9,164 nt of DNA from Anaerobacillus sp. (GTDB lineage Bacteria; Bacillota; Bacilli; Bacillales; Anaerobacillaceae). Position 1 is the stretch's first letter. Each line of letters starts with the position of its first letter. The notes under the pieces were generated by a model. It was not told where the DNA came from. It saw only the letters and a list, made by a program, of their open reading frames with translations, and did not search any database. Positions 1 through 7,200 of this stretch are shown in pieces. The translations under genes were made by a program, and so were the position numbers. The DNA lies in assembly GCA_007118195.1 (NCBI GenBank), contig SKSA01000028.1, positions 1-9,164 on the forward strand. The letters are read 5' to 3'.

Positions 1-77
1 ACTTCTTTTTGCTGTTTTTTTACCATCCATTTTGCTTTTAATGAAAAATATTTATGTTTCAATCCTTCACTAGACAT
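1..77 (-). CDS. N-terminal fragment of an unidentified protein, third gene of the membrane-protein operon
   Basis: An open frame begins with ATG at 77 and stays open to the left edge, giving 25 complete codons. The peptide begins MSSEGLKHKYFSLKAKWM and continues lysine- and glutamine-rich. A strong Shine-Dalgarno sequence, AAGAGGTG, lies at 83-90, five nucleotides from the ATG, which is the main reason to believe the start. The frame overlaps the last 19 nt of the upstream flippase-domain gene (stop at 59-61), so translation is probably coupled and the gene belongs to the same operon. The visible part is basic and has no signal peptide or membrane segment. I do not recognise the family. A cytosolic or membrane-peripheral enzyme such as a transferase would fit the neighbours, but that is a guess. 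The rest of the gene lies outside the window. Confidence 0.7.
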   Translation of the reverse strand, partial: MSSEGLKHKYFSLKAKWMVKKQQKE

Positions 78-1015
78 TGATTCACCTCTTTTCTTTCAAA
101 CAACCAATATAGTACACCGAATGAAGTTCCGATTAGGACTAAGATAAAAAATAAAAGTGACACGGCGATACTTACGGTTTCACTGACACCAACTAATGCA
201 AATAAATATACATAGGCACCTTCACGTATACCGATACCGCCAATCGAAATCGGTAACATCGTTAATATCGAGATGAGCGAAACAAAGCCGATTTGCGCTA
301 AGATCGAAACGTGCACGTCAAAAGCTCGAAATAACATATCGGACACAAGGACAAACGATAGTTGAAATAATAATGAAAAAAGAAATAACTTTAATAGAAG
401 CCCTTTTTCTTCCTTATAGGTAGAAACCGTTTCAAAGAACGAAGTTGTTTTACCCTTGAACAACTTCGTGATCTTTTTTTGAAAATAAGGAACAAATATT
501 GCGCAATATAAAAACACGATTAAGCCAACAAATAGCAACAGGTGTAGATATAACGAACCGATGTCATTGACGTATAAAAGGCCGAAAACCGTCGCGAAAA
601 CAAGGGCAATCCCGGCAAATAATCGTTCAACCGTCACCGAGGCAACGGCTTTACTTGCCCCTACTTTTTTTCCAGCATAATAAATTCTAAACGCGTCACC
701 ACCGATACTTCCTGGCAAAAAACTATTAAAGAAAAAACCTATATAATACCAGCGAAAACAGTCGTAAAAATGTATACCTTTTTCCACCCCTAATAATAAA
801 TACCATTTATAACCACTAATAAAAATACATAAAAAAACAAACGCAAGTGCTAACAGTATATTATTGAGATGAACGGTTTTTAATTGTTGAATAAATACGT
901 GCCAATCGGCCATCTGCACTAAAAAAAGACAAACAACAACCGAGACAAATGTTCGAAAGAGGAATTGTAGACGAATGCTGGGCCGCTTTTTCGTTTCTTG
1001 TATTGTTGCTTCCAT
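59..1015 (-). CDS. YbhN/MprF-like flippase-domain integral membrane protein (LPG_synthase_TM family)
   Basis: This 318-residue polytopic membrane protein belongs to the lysylphosphatidylglycerol synthase transmembrane-domain family (UPF0104/YbhN). That domain flips aminoacylated phospholipids in MprF, and stand-alone members are proposed lipid or glycolipid transporters. Visible hallmarks are FNSFLPGSIGGDAFR at residues 97-111, the ER pair near 130-131, and PISIGGIGIREGA near 255-267. About eight hydrophobic segments surround them, starting around 20-35 and 53-70. The protein ends after the membrane domain in a short charged tail, so it lacks the cytosolic aminoacyl-transferase domain of full MprF and cannot by itself make lysyl-phosphatidylglycerol. 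Its ATG is 2 nt after the TAG of the VTT-domain gene, with AAAAGG inside that gene's 3' end as ribosome binding site. Its own end overlaps the next gene by 19 nt. The substrate is unknown. Confidence 0.9.
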   Translation of the reverse strand: MEATIQETKKRPSIRLQFLFRTFVSVVVCLFLVQMADWHVFIQQLKTVHLNNILLALAFVFLCIFISGYKWYLLLGVEKGIHFYDCFRWYYIGFFFNSFLPGSIGGDAFRIYYAGKKVGASKAVASVTVERLFAGIALVFATVFGLLYVNDIGSLYLHLLLFVGLIVFLYCAIFVPYFQKKITKLFKGKTTSFFETVSTYKEEKGLLLKLFLFSLLFQLSFVLVSDMLFRAFDVHVSILAQIGFVSLISILTMLPISIGGIGIREGAYVYLFALVGVSETVSIAVSLLFFILVLIGTSFGVLYWLFERKEVNQCLVKD

Positions 1016-1017
1016 CG

Positions 1018-1728
1018 CTAACTACCTTTTTCTTTTAATTTTTTATTTAATTGCGGTTTAAGAGCAATGCCGATAATTGCGAAACAGATGATGATTAAAA
1101 ATGTCCAAAAAACGACTAACACCGACTGGCTCGCATGTTCTCCTAAATACGAATAAAGAATCGTGGCAGGTAATTGACCAATTCCTGTTGCGAAAAAATA
1201 CGTTGAAAATTTCACGGGCGTTAATCCTGAAGCATAGCTGACAATCGCAAATGAATTAATCGGAAATAATCTTGCAAAAAGCACCGAATGCATCCCATAA
1301 CGATCAAAAAAACGATCCATCCAATGTAACGCAGACTTACTAACTAATTTTTCGACGACAGGTCTTCCAAGTCCTCTCGCAATAAAAAAACAAAGCGCCG
1401 CTCCCGCCATCGCACTACTCCACGATAAAATCGTCCCCCAAACAGCTCCAAATAGTAACCCATTCGTAAACGTAACGACGAATGCCGGTAACGGTGCGAC
1501 TATTAACGTTAAAATCATCGTCAAAAATGAAATGATCGGTGCCCACATTCCAAAAGAAAGTAAATAATCTCTATACCCTTCAATATCCCCCTCGACTAGC
1601 TTATTAAATACTACGTGCAATCCTTCACGAAAAGGAGTAACAAGAAAGTAAAATAAGACTAGTAAACTAAAAACAGTGATTAACAAACCAATTTGTATAT
1701 TTTGATTTCGTTGTTTTTCTAATGCCAT
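1018..1728 (-). CDS. TVP38/TMEM64 (VTT-domain, DedA-superfamily) membrane protein
   Basis: This 236-residue integral membrane protein is of the TVP38/TMEM64 branch of the SNARE-associated/VTT family. DedA relatives are implicated in lipid scrambling or recycling of undecaprenyl-phosphate and phosphatidylethanolamine, and in proton-motive-force homeostasis. A first membrane helix spans about 12-32. The VTT core follows, with the re-entrant-type hydrophobic stretch APLPAFVVTFTNGLLFG (about 78-94), AGAALCFFIARGLGR (108-122) and the signature FARLFPINSFAIVSYASGL (151-169; R153 and P156 are the typical conserved residues). A final helix spans about 203-222 before a lysine-rich tail. It is the first gene of a tight operon with the flippase-domain gene, 2 nt away. 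The start ATG at 1728 has AAGGGA about 10 nt upstream. The leader holds two large inverted repeats (1765-1829 and 1845-1957). Exact substrate unknown. Confidence 0.9.
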   Translation of the reverse strand: MALEKQRNQNIQIGLLITVFSLLVLFYFLVTPFREGLHVVFNKLVEGDIEGYRDYLLSFGMWAPIISFLTMILTLIVAPLPAFVVTFTNGLLFGAVWGTILSWSSAMAGAALCFFIARGLGRPVVEKLVSKSALHWMDRFFDRYGMHSVLFARLFPINSFAIVSYASGLTPVKFSTYFFATGIGQLPATILYSYLGEHASQSVLVVFWTFLIIICFAIIGIALKPQLNKKLKEKGS

Positions 1729-1764
1729 TAGTATTTCATCCCTTACTCACCGGATTGTATAAAT

Positions 1765-1829
1765 AGGAAGGGCAGATCCACTATGAGTAAACATACTCCA
1801 CAGTAGGTCAAAGATACCTTCCTTTTTTT
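1765..1829 (+). terminator. Hairpin with a T7 tail: terminator-like on the plus strand, orphan
   Basis: AGGAAGG (1765-1771) pairs with CCTTCCT (1817-1823). Inside it, GATCCACTAT (1775-1784) pairs imperfectly with ACAGTAGGTC (1800-1809), and GAGTA (1785-1789) pairs with TACTC (1794-1798) around an AACA loop. On the plus strand the stem runs straight into seven T residues (1823-1829), the classic look of an intrinsic terminator. No plus-strand gene exists upstream to be terminated, however. Read on the minus strand, the inner stem pairs slightly better (9 of 10 with G·U pairs, against 8 of 10) but no T-run follows. It could therefore instead be a structured leader of the VTT-domain operon mRNA, or stop antisense transcription from that operon. 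Confidence 0.4.
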
Positions 1830-1844
1830 AGTTATTTAGTTCAA

Positions 1845-1957
1845 TGAATTTCATAATTGATTATTATCGCCACTAAGATCAATATATAGTTGCGTAAAAA
1901 CCATTCGCAAACTATATATTGCATGATGTAGCTCATCTTTGGTAATTATGAAATTCA
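1845..1957. repeat. Nested inverted repeat (113 nt) abutting the rhodanese-gene stop codon
   Basis: The outer arms are a perfect 14-bp inverted repeat, TGAATTTCATAATT (1845-1858) and AATTATGAAATTCA (1944-1957). The inner arms, AATATATAGTTGCG (1881-1894) and CGCAAACTATATATT (1906-1920), match except for one inserted A and enclose an 11-nt loop. The 22-23 nt between outer and inner arms on each side pair poorly. The outer right arm ends one base before the stop codon of the rhodanese-like gene. There is no T-run, so it is not a standard terminator. It resembles a small palindromic intergenic element or MITE-like remnant, but no transposase or target-site duplication is clear. A weak promoter-like match (TTGCGA, 18 bp, TATATT) also lies inside it on the minus strand. 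Confidence 0.6.
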
Positions 1958-1958
1958 C

Positions 1959-2378
1959 TCAGTTACTAACAACGTCATAAGGCCAGCCTTGTTGACCGTC
2001 TTCAAGGATGAATAACTGCTCTTCTGGAACTCCTTGCTCAATATAATAATCATAGGTACGAGTTGCACCACCGCCACCAGCTGGGCAAACGATGACAACT
2101 AAATCATTCGATTGTTTGAATTGATCCACGTAAGGAGCAAGCTTTGCATAATCTTCTTCAGAGTTCGTTGGATAAGCATATGTAGCTACTGCTCCATCAA
2201 TATGATGTGCCTCAAATTCTTCTTCGACTTGAATGTCTAGTAAAAAGAGACCTTCATTGGCTTCCAGCTTTTCTTTCACTTCTTCGGCTGAAATATAATT
2301 ATAATCCCCACTTGAACATGCTACTAATAGTAGACTTGTAGCTATAACCGCTACCATCATTAATAATAACTTTTTCAT
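1959..2378 (-). CDS. Rhodanese-fold lipoprotein with an extended active-site loop
   Basis: This 139-residue protein has a lipoprotein signal peptide: K2-K3, a hydrophobic stretch at 4-20, lipobox LVAC with the lipidated cysteine at C21, then SSGD. The mature part should sit on the outer face of the cytoplasmic membrane. Residues 28-139 form a single rhodanese-like domain. Visible parts are ISAEEVKEKL, the LLDIQVEEEFEAHHIDGA segment at 46-63 (equivalent to the usual DxRxxxEYxxGHIxGA), the catalytic-loop cysteine in VVIVCPAGGGGATR (94-107), and GQQGWPYD near the end. Such proteins bind or transfer sulfane sulfur via a cysteine persulfide; the substrate here is unknown. The loop from C98 to R107 is longer than the usual CxxxxR. 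The gene stands alone with its own promoter. GGGGAG, 6 nt before ATG, supports the start. No terminator with a T-run follows. Confidence 0.9.
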   Translation of the reverse strand: MKKLLLMMVAVIATSLLLVACSSGDYNYISAEEVKEKLEANEGLFLLDIQVEEEFEAHHIDGAVATYAYPTNSEEDYAKLAPYVDQFKQSNDLVVIVCPAGGGGATRTYDYYIEQGVPEEQLFILEDGQQGWPYDVVSN

Positions 2379-2422
2379 TTGTTTCTCCCCTATCTTTTAT
2401 TTTATAAAATACTTACACAGGT

Positions 2423-2451
2423 ATTTTAATACAGGGAACGGATGTTGTAAA
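2423..2451 (-). promoter_or_regulatory. SigA-type promoter of the rhodanese-like lipoprotein gene
   Basis: On the minus strand, -35 TTTACA (2446-2451) and -10 TAAAAT (2423-2428) are separated by exactly 17 bp, each with five of six consensus bases. A run of eight A residues (minus strand) lies just upstream of the -35 and could act as an UP element. Transcription would start near 2416, giving a leader of about 38 nt that contains the GGGGAG ribosome binding site. Confidence 0.6.
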
Positions 2452-2471
2452 TACTTTTTTTTATGTATATG

Positions 2472-2486
2472 ATAACTATTAGTTAT
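2472..2486. promoter_or_regulatory. Short dyad upstream of the rhodanese promoter, possible operator
   Basis: ATAACT-ATT-AGTTAT is a perfect 15-bp dyad centred about 28 bp upstream of the -35 box. It could bind a dimeric regulator, but AT-rich dyads of this length arise by chance and no known box is matched. Confidence 0.2.
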
Positions 2487-2627
2487 TAAGTATCACGAAT
2501 CGAAAATCGTGTCTATTTTTGATATACGAATTCAACTTTAATCGGGTGAATTAATGTTTGATTTTGTAAGGTGATTTACCGATATTTTCTACTTTTTGAA
2601 ATGTTTCGCTTTTTCTTCTTTATAATT

Positions 2628-2653
2628 AAAAAGACTCGCCAATTGGCGAGTCT
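2628..2653 (-). terminator. Intrinsic terminator of serA
   Basis: GACTCGCC-AATT-GGCGAGTC (2633-2652) is a perfect GC-rich palindrome, extended by one A-T pair (2632/2653). On the minus strand it is followed by TTTTTAATTATA. It begins 38 nt after the serA stop codon, which makes serA the last gene of its transcript. Confidence 0.9.
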
Positions 2654-2691
2654 CTTTAAGCAAAAATATAGGCATATGATCATTCATAGAA

Positions 2692-3891
2692 CTAAATCAT
2701 GCGAACCGTTACAATGCCTTCGATTTGTTTGATTTTTTCCTCAAAATCAGGAATAGTAGCGTTGTCTACTTCATTGTCGATATCAATCATTGTATACGCA
2801 TAATCGCCTCGGCTTCTGTTCACCATGTCAGCGATGTTTAAATGATAATTTGAGATCGCAGATGTGATCTGTCCCACCATATTAGGAACATTTTTGTGGA
2901 ATGCTGCAACACGACGCTTACCTGTATAAGGGAGCGAAGCATTTGGAAAGTTCACTGAGTTCTTGATATTTCCTGTTTCAAGATATTCTTTCACCTGACG
3001 CGATGCCATAATCGCACAATTTTCCTCTGATTCATTCGTAGAGGCGCCAAGGTGAGGAATTGGAACTGCATTTTTCATTTTCAACACATCTTCATTCGGG
3101 AAGTCAGTAATGTACTTACCAACTTTTCCACTTTCAAGAGCGGCCGCCATATCTTTTTCATTAACAAGCCCACCGCGAGAGAAGTTCATCACATACACAT
3201 CCTGTTTCATGTGGCTAAACGCTTCTTCATTGAACATCCCTTTTGTGTCATCCGTTAACGGAACGTGTACAGTGATATAATCAGCAGTAGCAAACAACTG
3301 TTCCAGTGACATCGCGCGTTGTACATTACGTGATAAGTTCCAAGCTGTATCGACAGAAATGAACGGATCAAACGCAATGACCTCCATGTCTAAGTTCAGA
3401 GCATCATTCGCTACAAGCGCTCCGATGGCTCCTAAACCGATGACACCAAGAGTTTTCCCTCTTATTTCTTTTCCAACAAAATTTTTCTTACCTGCTTCTA
3501 CAAGCTTTGAAATTTGTTCTCCTTCTCCATCTAGTGTCTTTGCCCAAGCCACACCGTCAAAAAGATTTCGAGACGAAGCGATTAAAGAAGTTAACACAAG
3601 TTCTTTTACCGCGTTAGCATTGGCTCCAGGAGTATTAAAAACAACAATTCCATTTTCAGTACATTTGTCAATCGGAATATTATTAACACCTGCACCAGCA
3701 CGTGCGATCGCCTTTAAATGATCTCCGAATTCCATTTCATGCATGTTAAAACTACGAACTACTATGGCATCCGGATTTTCACTATCATTGTCTATTGAAA
3801 ATTGACCCTTATTAAATACATTTAGTCCAATTTCTGCAATATTGTTTAACGTTTTAATGGTTTTTAGTTTGTCTAAAGTTATTGTGCCCAT
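2692..3891 (-). CDS. serA: D-3-phosphoglycerate dehydrogenase, short ACT-domain form
   Basis: This 399-residue cytosolic enzyme should oxidise 3-phosphoglycerate to 3-phosphohydroxypyruvate with NAD+, the first step of serine synthesis. The D-2-hydroxyacid dehydrogenase fold is clear. The split substrate-binding domain includes RAGAGVNNIPID (64-75) and NTPGANANAVKE (86-97). The Rossmann domain has GLGAIG (152-157) and the cofactor-specificity acidic residue D175. The catalytic triad is R239 (NFSRGGLVNE), E267 (PNED) and H280 (PHLGAST). An ACT domain fills about 328-399 and may sense serine. It lacks the extra allosteric domain of the roughly 525-residue B. subtilis-type enzyme and is closer in size to the E. 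coli enzyme. Another 2-hydroxyacid substrate cannot be excluded, but the ACT domain and the one-carbon-linked riboswitch upstream favour SerA. ATG at 3891 follows AGGGAGTGGGG. No serC lies in the window. Confidence 0.9.
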   Translation of the reverse strand: MGTITLDKLKTIKTLNNIAEIGLNVFNKGQFSIDNDSENPDAIVVRSFNMHEMEFGDHLKAIARAGAGVNNIPIDKCTENGIVVFNTPGANANAVKELVLTSLIASSRNLFDGVAWAKTLDGEGEQISKLVEAGKKNFVGKEIRGKTLGVIGLGAIGALVANDALNLDMEVIAFDPFISVDTAWNLSRNVQRAMSLEQLFATADYITVHVPLTDDTKGMFNEEAFSHMKQDVYVMNFSRGGLVNEKDMAAALESGKVGKYITDFPNEDVLKMKNAVPIPHLGASTNESEENCAIMASRQVKEYLETGNIKNSVNFPNASLPYTGKRRVAAFHKNVPNMVGQITSAISNYHLNIADMVNRSRGDYAYTMIDIDNEVDNATIPDFEEKIKQIEGIVTVRMI

Positions 3892-3931
3892 TTTGTTTCC
3901 CCACTCCCTGTTTTTGGTAGTATCTAATACC

Positions 3932-4000
3932 CTACATTAGTTTTATAATTTTATTAATTCTGACTTTTTTTAAGATAAAATATTTCAGTTTCCAGGGCAT
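3932..4000 (-). other. Possible 22-codon leader ORF in the serA 5' UTR
   Basis: An ATG at 4000 directly follows AGGAGGAG and opens a 22-codon frame, ending in TAG at 3932. It begins MPWKLKYFILKK and is strongly basic. The AGGAGG core is only about 2 nt from the ATG, closer than normal, which argues against efficient translation. The ATG itself lies in the sequence that can pair with the 3' end of the ZTP aptamer. It could be a leader peptide, a remnant of a lost gene or chance. Confidence 0.2.
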
Positions 4001-4008
4001 CTCCTCCT

Positions 4009-4046
4009 AATAAACATAAAGAGGTAAAGGATCATCCCCTACCTCT
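4009..4046 (-). terminator. Hairpin after the ZTP aptamer, probable riboswitch expression platform
   Basis: On the minus strand AGAGGUAGGGGA pairs with UCCUUUACCUCU around a UGA loop, a 12-bp stem at 4020-4046 with two G·U pairs. It is followed by UUAUGUUUAUUA. The stem begins at the last base of the aptamer, as expected for an expression platform. The downstream tract is U-rich but interrupted, so termination may be only partial. An alternative fold pairs CCUGGGCA (4046-4053) with UGCCCUGG (3992-3999), seven of eight positions, which would destroy aptamer helix P3. Confidence 0.55.
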
Positions 4047-4117
4047 GCCCAGGCGAACGGCTATTCGAAACTATGTGCTCCCCTACGGTTATCCGTTTTC
4101 GCCAGTTACACATAGCC
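4046..4117 (-). promoter_or_regulatory. ZTP riboswitch (pfl motif) controlling serA
   Basis: The minus-strand RNA carries the family's conserved elements in order. P1 is formed by CUAUGUG (4109-4115) with CACAUAG (4071-4077). ACUGGCGA follows (4099-4106), then the P2 hairpin ACGG-AUAA-CCGU (4085-4096), the GGGGAGC strand (4077-4083), a short linker, and P3 with the hallmark CGCCUGGGCA (4046-4055). The GGCGA of the first strand can pair with UCGCC of the P3 loop to form the family's pseudoknot. Known members bind ZTP/ZMP (AICAR nucleotides), which accumulate when 10-formyl-tetrahydrofolate is scarce, and usually turn on one-carbon and purine genes. Here the next gene is serA, which feeds serine into the one-carbon pool. 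The identification rests on remembered consensus, not on a model search. Confidence 0.9.
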
Positions 4118-4131
4118 TTTTGATTTATTCT

Positions 4132-4160
4132 ATATTAACAAACTCTTCTTTAACCTTCAA
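4132..4160 (-). promoter_or_regulatory. Promoter of the ZTP riboswitch-serA transcript
   Basis: On the minus strand, -35 TTGAAG (4155-4160), a 17-bp spacer and -10 TAATAT (4132-4137), preceded by an extended -10 TGT, would start transcription near 4125, just ahead of the aptamer at 4117. A perfect TTGACA (4172-4177) lies a little upstream, but its spacing points to a poor -10 (GTTAAA). Confidence 0.5.
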
Positions 4161-4223
4161 CTATAAAAATGTGTCAATTTAACTTCAATTCATTGTTTGC
4201 TAGTTAATTAGAAATTCACTCTT

Positions 4224-7200
4224 TTAACTTTGAATCAGTGAACCTAATATCTCGTGAAGATCCTCTTCGGTAAAAGTTGGCGACTTATCTTTCTCGGGAT
4301 CGATGACTTCTTCAATTAAATGTCTCTTTTTCTCTTGTAATTCATTGATTTTTTCTTCAATTGTACCTTTTGCAACAAGCTTGATGACTTGTACAACATT
4401 TGTTTGACCGATACGATGAGCACGGTCTGCTGCTTGCTCCTCTACGGCAGGATTCCACCACAGATCATATAGGATCACGGTATCGGCGCCAGTCAGATTG
4501 AGGCCAGTGCCACCCGCTTTTAAGGAAATAAGGAATAAGCTACGTTCGCCCCTATTAAATTTATTGCAGATTTCTACTCTTTCTTCTGACGGGGTTTGTC
4601 CATCAAGATAGAAAAAAGAATTTCCTTGATTCGCCAATTTTCTACCAATGAGCTCAAGCATTTTCGTAAACTGGGAGAAAATTAATACCCTTCTTCCAGA
4701 AAGCTTCGCCTCCTCTATCATCTGCATCAGTTGTTCAAATTTCGCAGAATTTCCTTGATAGCCATCAACGAATAAACTTGGGTGACAACAAATTTGTCGT
4801 AAACGAGTTAAGCCAGCGAGAATTTTGATACGATTTTTTCTAAGTGTATCTTTGTCTAAATGCTTCAACGTTTCATGTCGTAGTTTTGCCAAATAGGCAG
4901 CGTACAGTTTCTTCTGCTCCGGGAGCAACTCAATGGTATCCGTGGATTCAATTTTTTCAGGAAGTTCTAAAAGTACATCTTCTTTTAATCTACGAAGCAA
5001 AAATAAATGAGTTCGCCTAGCAACCGCTTCTTTTGTAAGGTTACTATATTCCTTTAACCCTAGGAATAATTCAGGAAAGACCACATGGAAAATGGACCAA
5101 AGTTCGACTAAAGAATTCTCCACAGGGGTACCTGTAAGAGCAAAGCGATGTTCTGCCTGTATTTTTTTCACCGCGCGAGCTGTTTGTGTAACAGGATTTT
5201 TAAAGGCTTGGGCCTCATCAAAAAATACGGTGTGAAAGGCTTGTTTTTCAAACTGATGGATATCCTTACGTAACAACGGATAGGAGGTAATGACCACATC
5301 GATCCCCGCAGTATCCTTTAATTTTTTGATCCGCTCTGCTTTATTGCCGTCAACGACAAGCGCTTGTACATCCGGAGCAAATTTTTTGAGCTCATTCATC
5401 CAGTTATACGTCAACGATGATGGACAAACAATGAAAACAGGCAACCTCTTTTGTCGGATTTCAGGAAGTTCAGATACAATGAACGTGATGCTTTGCAGCG
5501 TTTTTCCAAGACCCATATCATCAGCAAGAATACCTCCGAAACCGAAACTCGCTAGTTTTTTCAGCCATTGGAACCCCTGCTTTTGATAGTCACGCAATAT
5601 CACCTCTAAACGTTTCGGAATTGCGAATTCTAATCGCTCTGGGTGACGAAGGCTCTCCATAAACTTGTGAAACGAAGCCTCTAGTGAAAATACAGGACTA
5701 CCCTCAACAGAATCGAGAAGCTGAAGACCTCGGACGAACGGAACATTCAAGCCTTTTTCCAATTCTTCCTTTTGGACGGGCGAAGTCGTTAAAAAACGTT
5801 GAATGTCTTTAAATTCTTTTGACTCCAACGAGAGGAGCGATCCGTTCCGCAAACGATAAAATTTGCGTTTCTCCTCTAGAGCCGCTAAAACCTCCCGAAT
5901 ATGTGTTTCAGGAATGCCGTCCATTTCAAATTTAAATTCTAGCCAATTGGTCCGTTCTTTTTTCGCCTTTATCCGAATCTGCGGAGGGGTATTCCCTTTA
6001 AAAATCCGGATTTTTACAGCGGAAGTGGCATAAATTTGCACGAGTGAGTGAAGTTGGGGAACATCATGGTACAAAAATTCATATTCCAACTCTTCATTCT
6101 GTAAAAAATATCCTCCATCCGTCTTGGCAAAACCACTATCCTCCATTCGTTGTAGGATTGCCTCCTCTTTGTCCACATCCCTAACAAGCATCGGGGTTTC
6201 GTTGAGTTCTCGATTCTCCAATGGATTCATTACAAAATTTTCATAATGGAACTCAAGACCTGCTAATAAGCGATTTTTCAAACGGTCCAAGTATAGCTTG
6301 GCAATCAACGGTGTTTTCACAACCCCACAAGAAATTGCTGCACATATTCGGACATCGCCTAGTTTTTTTAAACCTGGCACGACTTTGTCTAGGAAAAAAT
6401 GGATCTGTTCCTCACGAATCGGTATTTGATCGGTTTTTGAAGTTTCTAACATTTGTTTTAGATCTGAAATACGTTTACAGTCCTCACTTTTCACAACAAT
6501 GAGCCTTCCATTAGAAAGAACTGAGTTATAGGATGTCAATACAACCAATTGTTTTAGCCCACTGACCTTCAGTTGATAGTCTTTACCACGGTCTTCAGCT
6601 AAATTGAACTGTAGAGAAAGTGCTTCATTCGATACGTGAAGACTTTCATATATATTCGAGTCATATTCCAATTTCACGAAACGGGCTCCCTCAAGTAAGG
6701 GAAGGAGACTTTCCCAAGAAGATGGGGGAATGAGTAGAATTTCTTGATTACTGAGATCTACTGAAGGAATATGATTGTCGGTAATGTATATTTTTTCATC
6801 CATCATCACTTGAATGAGTTTCTGCATGACAGCATCTGTTTCTTTTTCAAAGCAATGAAGCTTTGGGTCAAATTTAAATGCCGAAGATAGCAATTTAAGA
6901 TGACCTTGTTGCACTTCTACCAAAAAGTCACGGATATTTTTCACAGGAATCTGATCAATCATCATTTCTATTCCGAACATCGATTGGCCCTTGCTTATTG
7001 TTACCGGTTTACACGTAAACTCAACACTAACGATTTGCCTTTGTTCAAAGTGATACTGTTGTCCACTAGAACGTATTGGCTGATCATTGAAAAGAGTCAG
7101 TAACCCTTCTGTCAAAGCTTGATTCGTTGAGCAGTCATCCTCACTTAAGCATGCACCAATAGGTTTTTTTCCATGACGCTGGTGTTCATAAATCGAAAGT

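Larger units (their letters stand above)
2379..2691. other. Intergenic region between the rhodanese-like gene and serA
   Basis: This 313-nt stretch holds the rhodanese-gene promoter on its left side (2423-2451), a small dyad (2472-2486) and the serA terminator on its right (2628-2653). Between about 2490 and 2625 the sequence is AT-rich with frequent stops on both strands. I see no gene, RNA or repeat there beyond a weak 5-bp hairpin at 2494-2511. Confidence 0.6.
3892..4223 (-). other. Regulatory leader of serA
   Basis: The 332 nt between the helicase stop and the serA start contain, in order of transcription: a promoter (4132-4160), a ZTP aptamer (4046-4117), a terminator-like hairpin (4009-4046), an AGGAGGAG element (4001-4008) next to an anti-aptamer sequence (3992-3999), and an AT-rich segment reaching the serA ribosome binding site. 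A small imperfect hairpin (about 3914-3934) precedes that site. No T-box motif is present, so this is not tRNA-dependent control. Confidence 0.75.

Noticed and set aside
59..1015. Full MprF lysylphosphatidylglycerol synthase
   Set aside because: Only the flippase-type membrane domain is present; there is no C-terminal aminoacyl-transferase domain.
2494..2520. Hairpin CACGA-n8-TCGTG followed by a T-rich stretch on the plus strand
   Set aside because: The stem has only 5 bp with a wide loop, the T-run is interrupted and no plus-strand gene precedes it.
3052..3721. Open reading frames on the plus strand opposite serA
   Set aside because: They lie wholly inside a well-conserved coding gene on the other strand, show no recognisable domain and lack supporting start signals.
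3892..4223. T-box riboswitch for serA
   Set aside because: The conserved T-box sequence and specifier-loop features are absent, and the conserved blocks match the ZTP motif instead.
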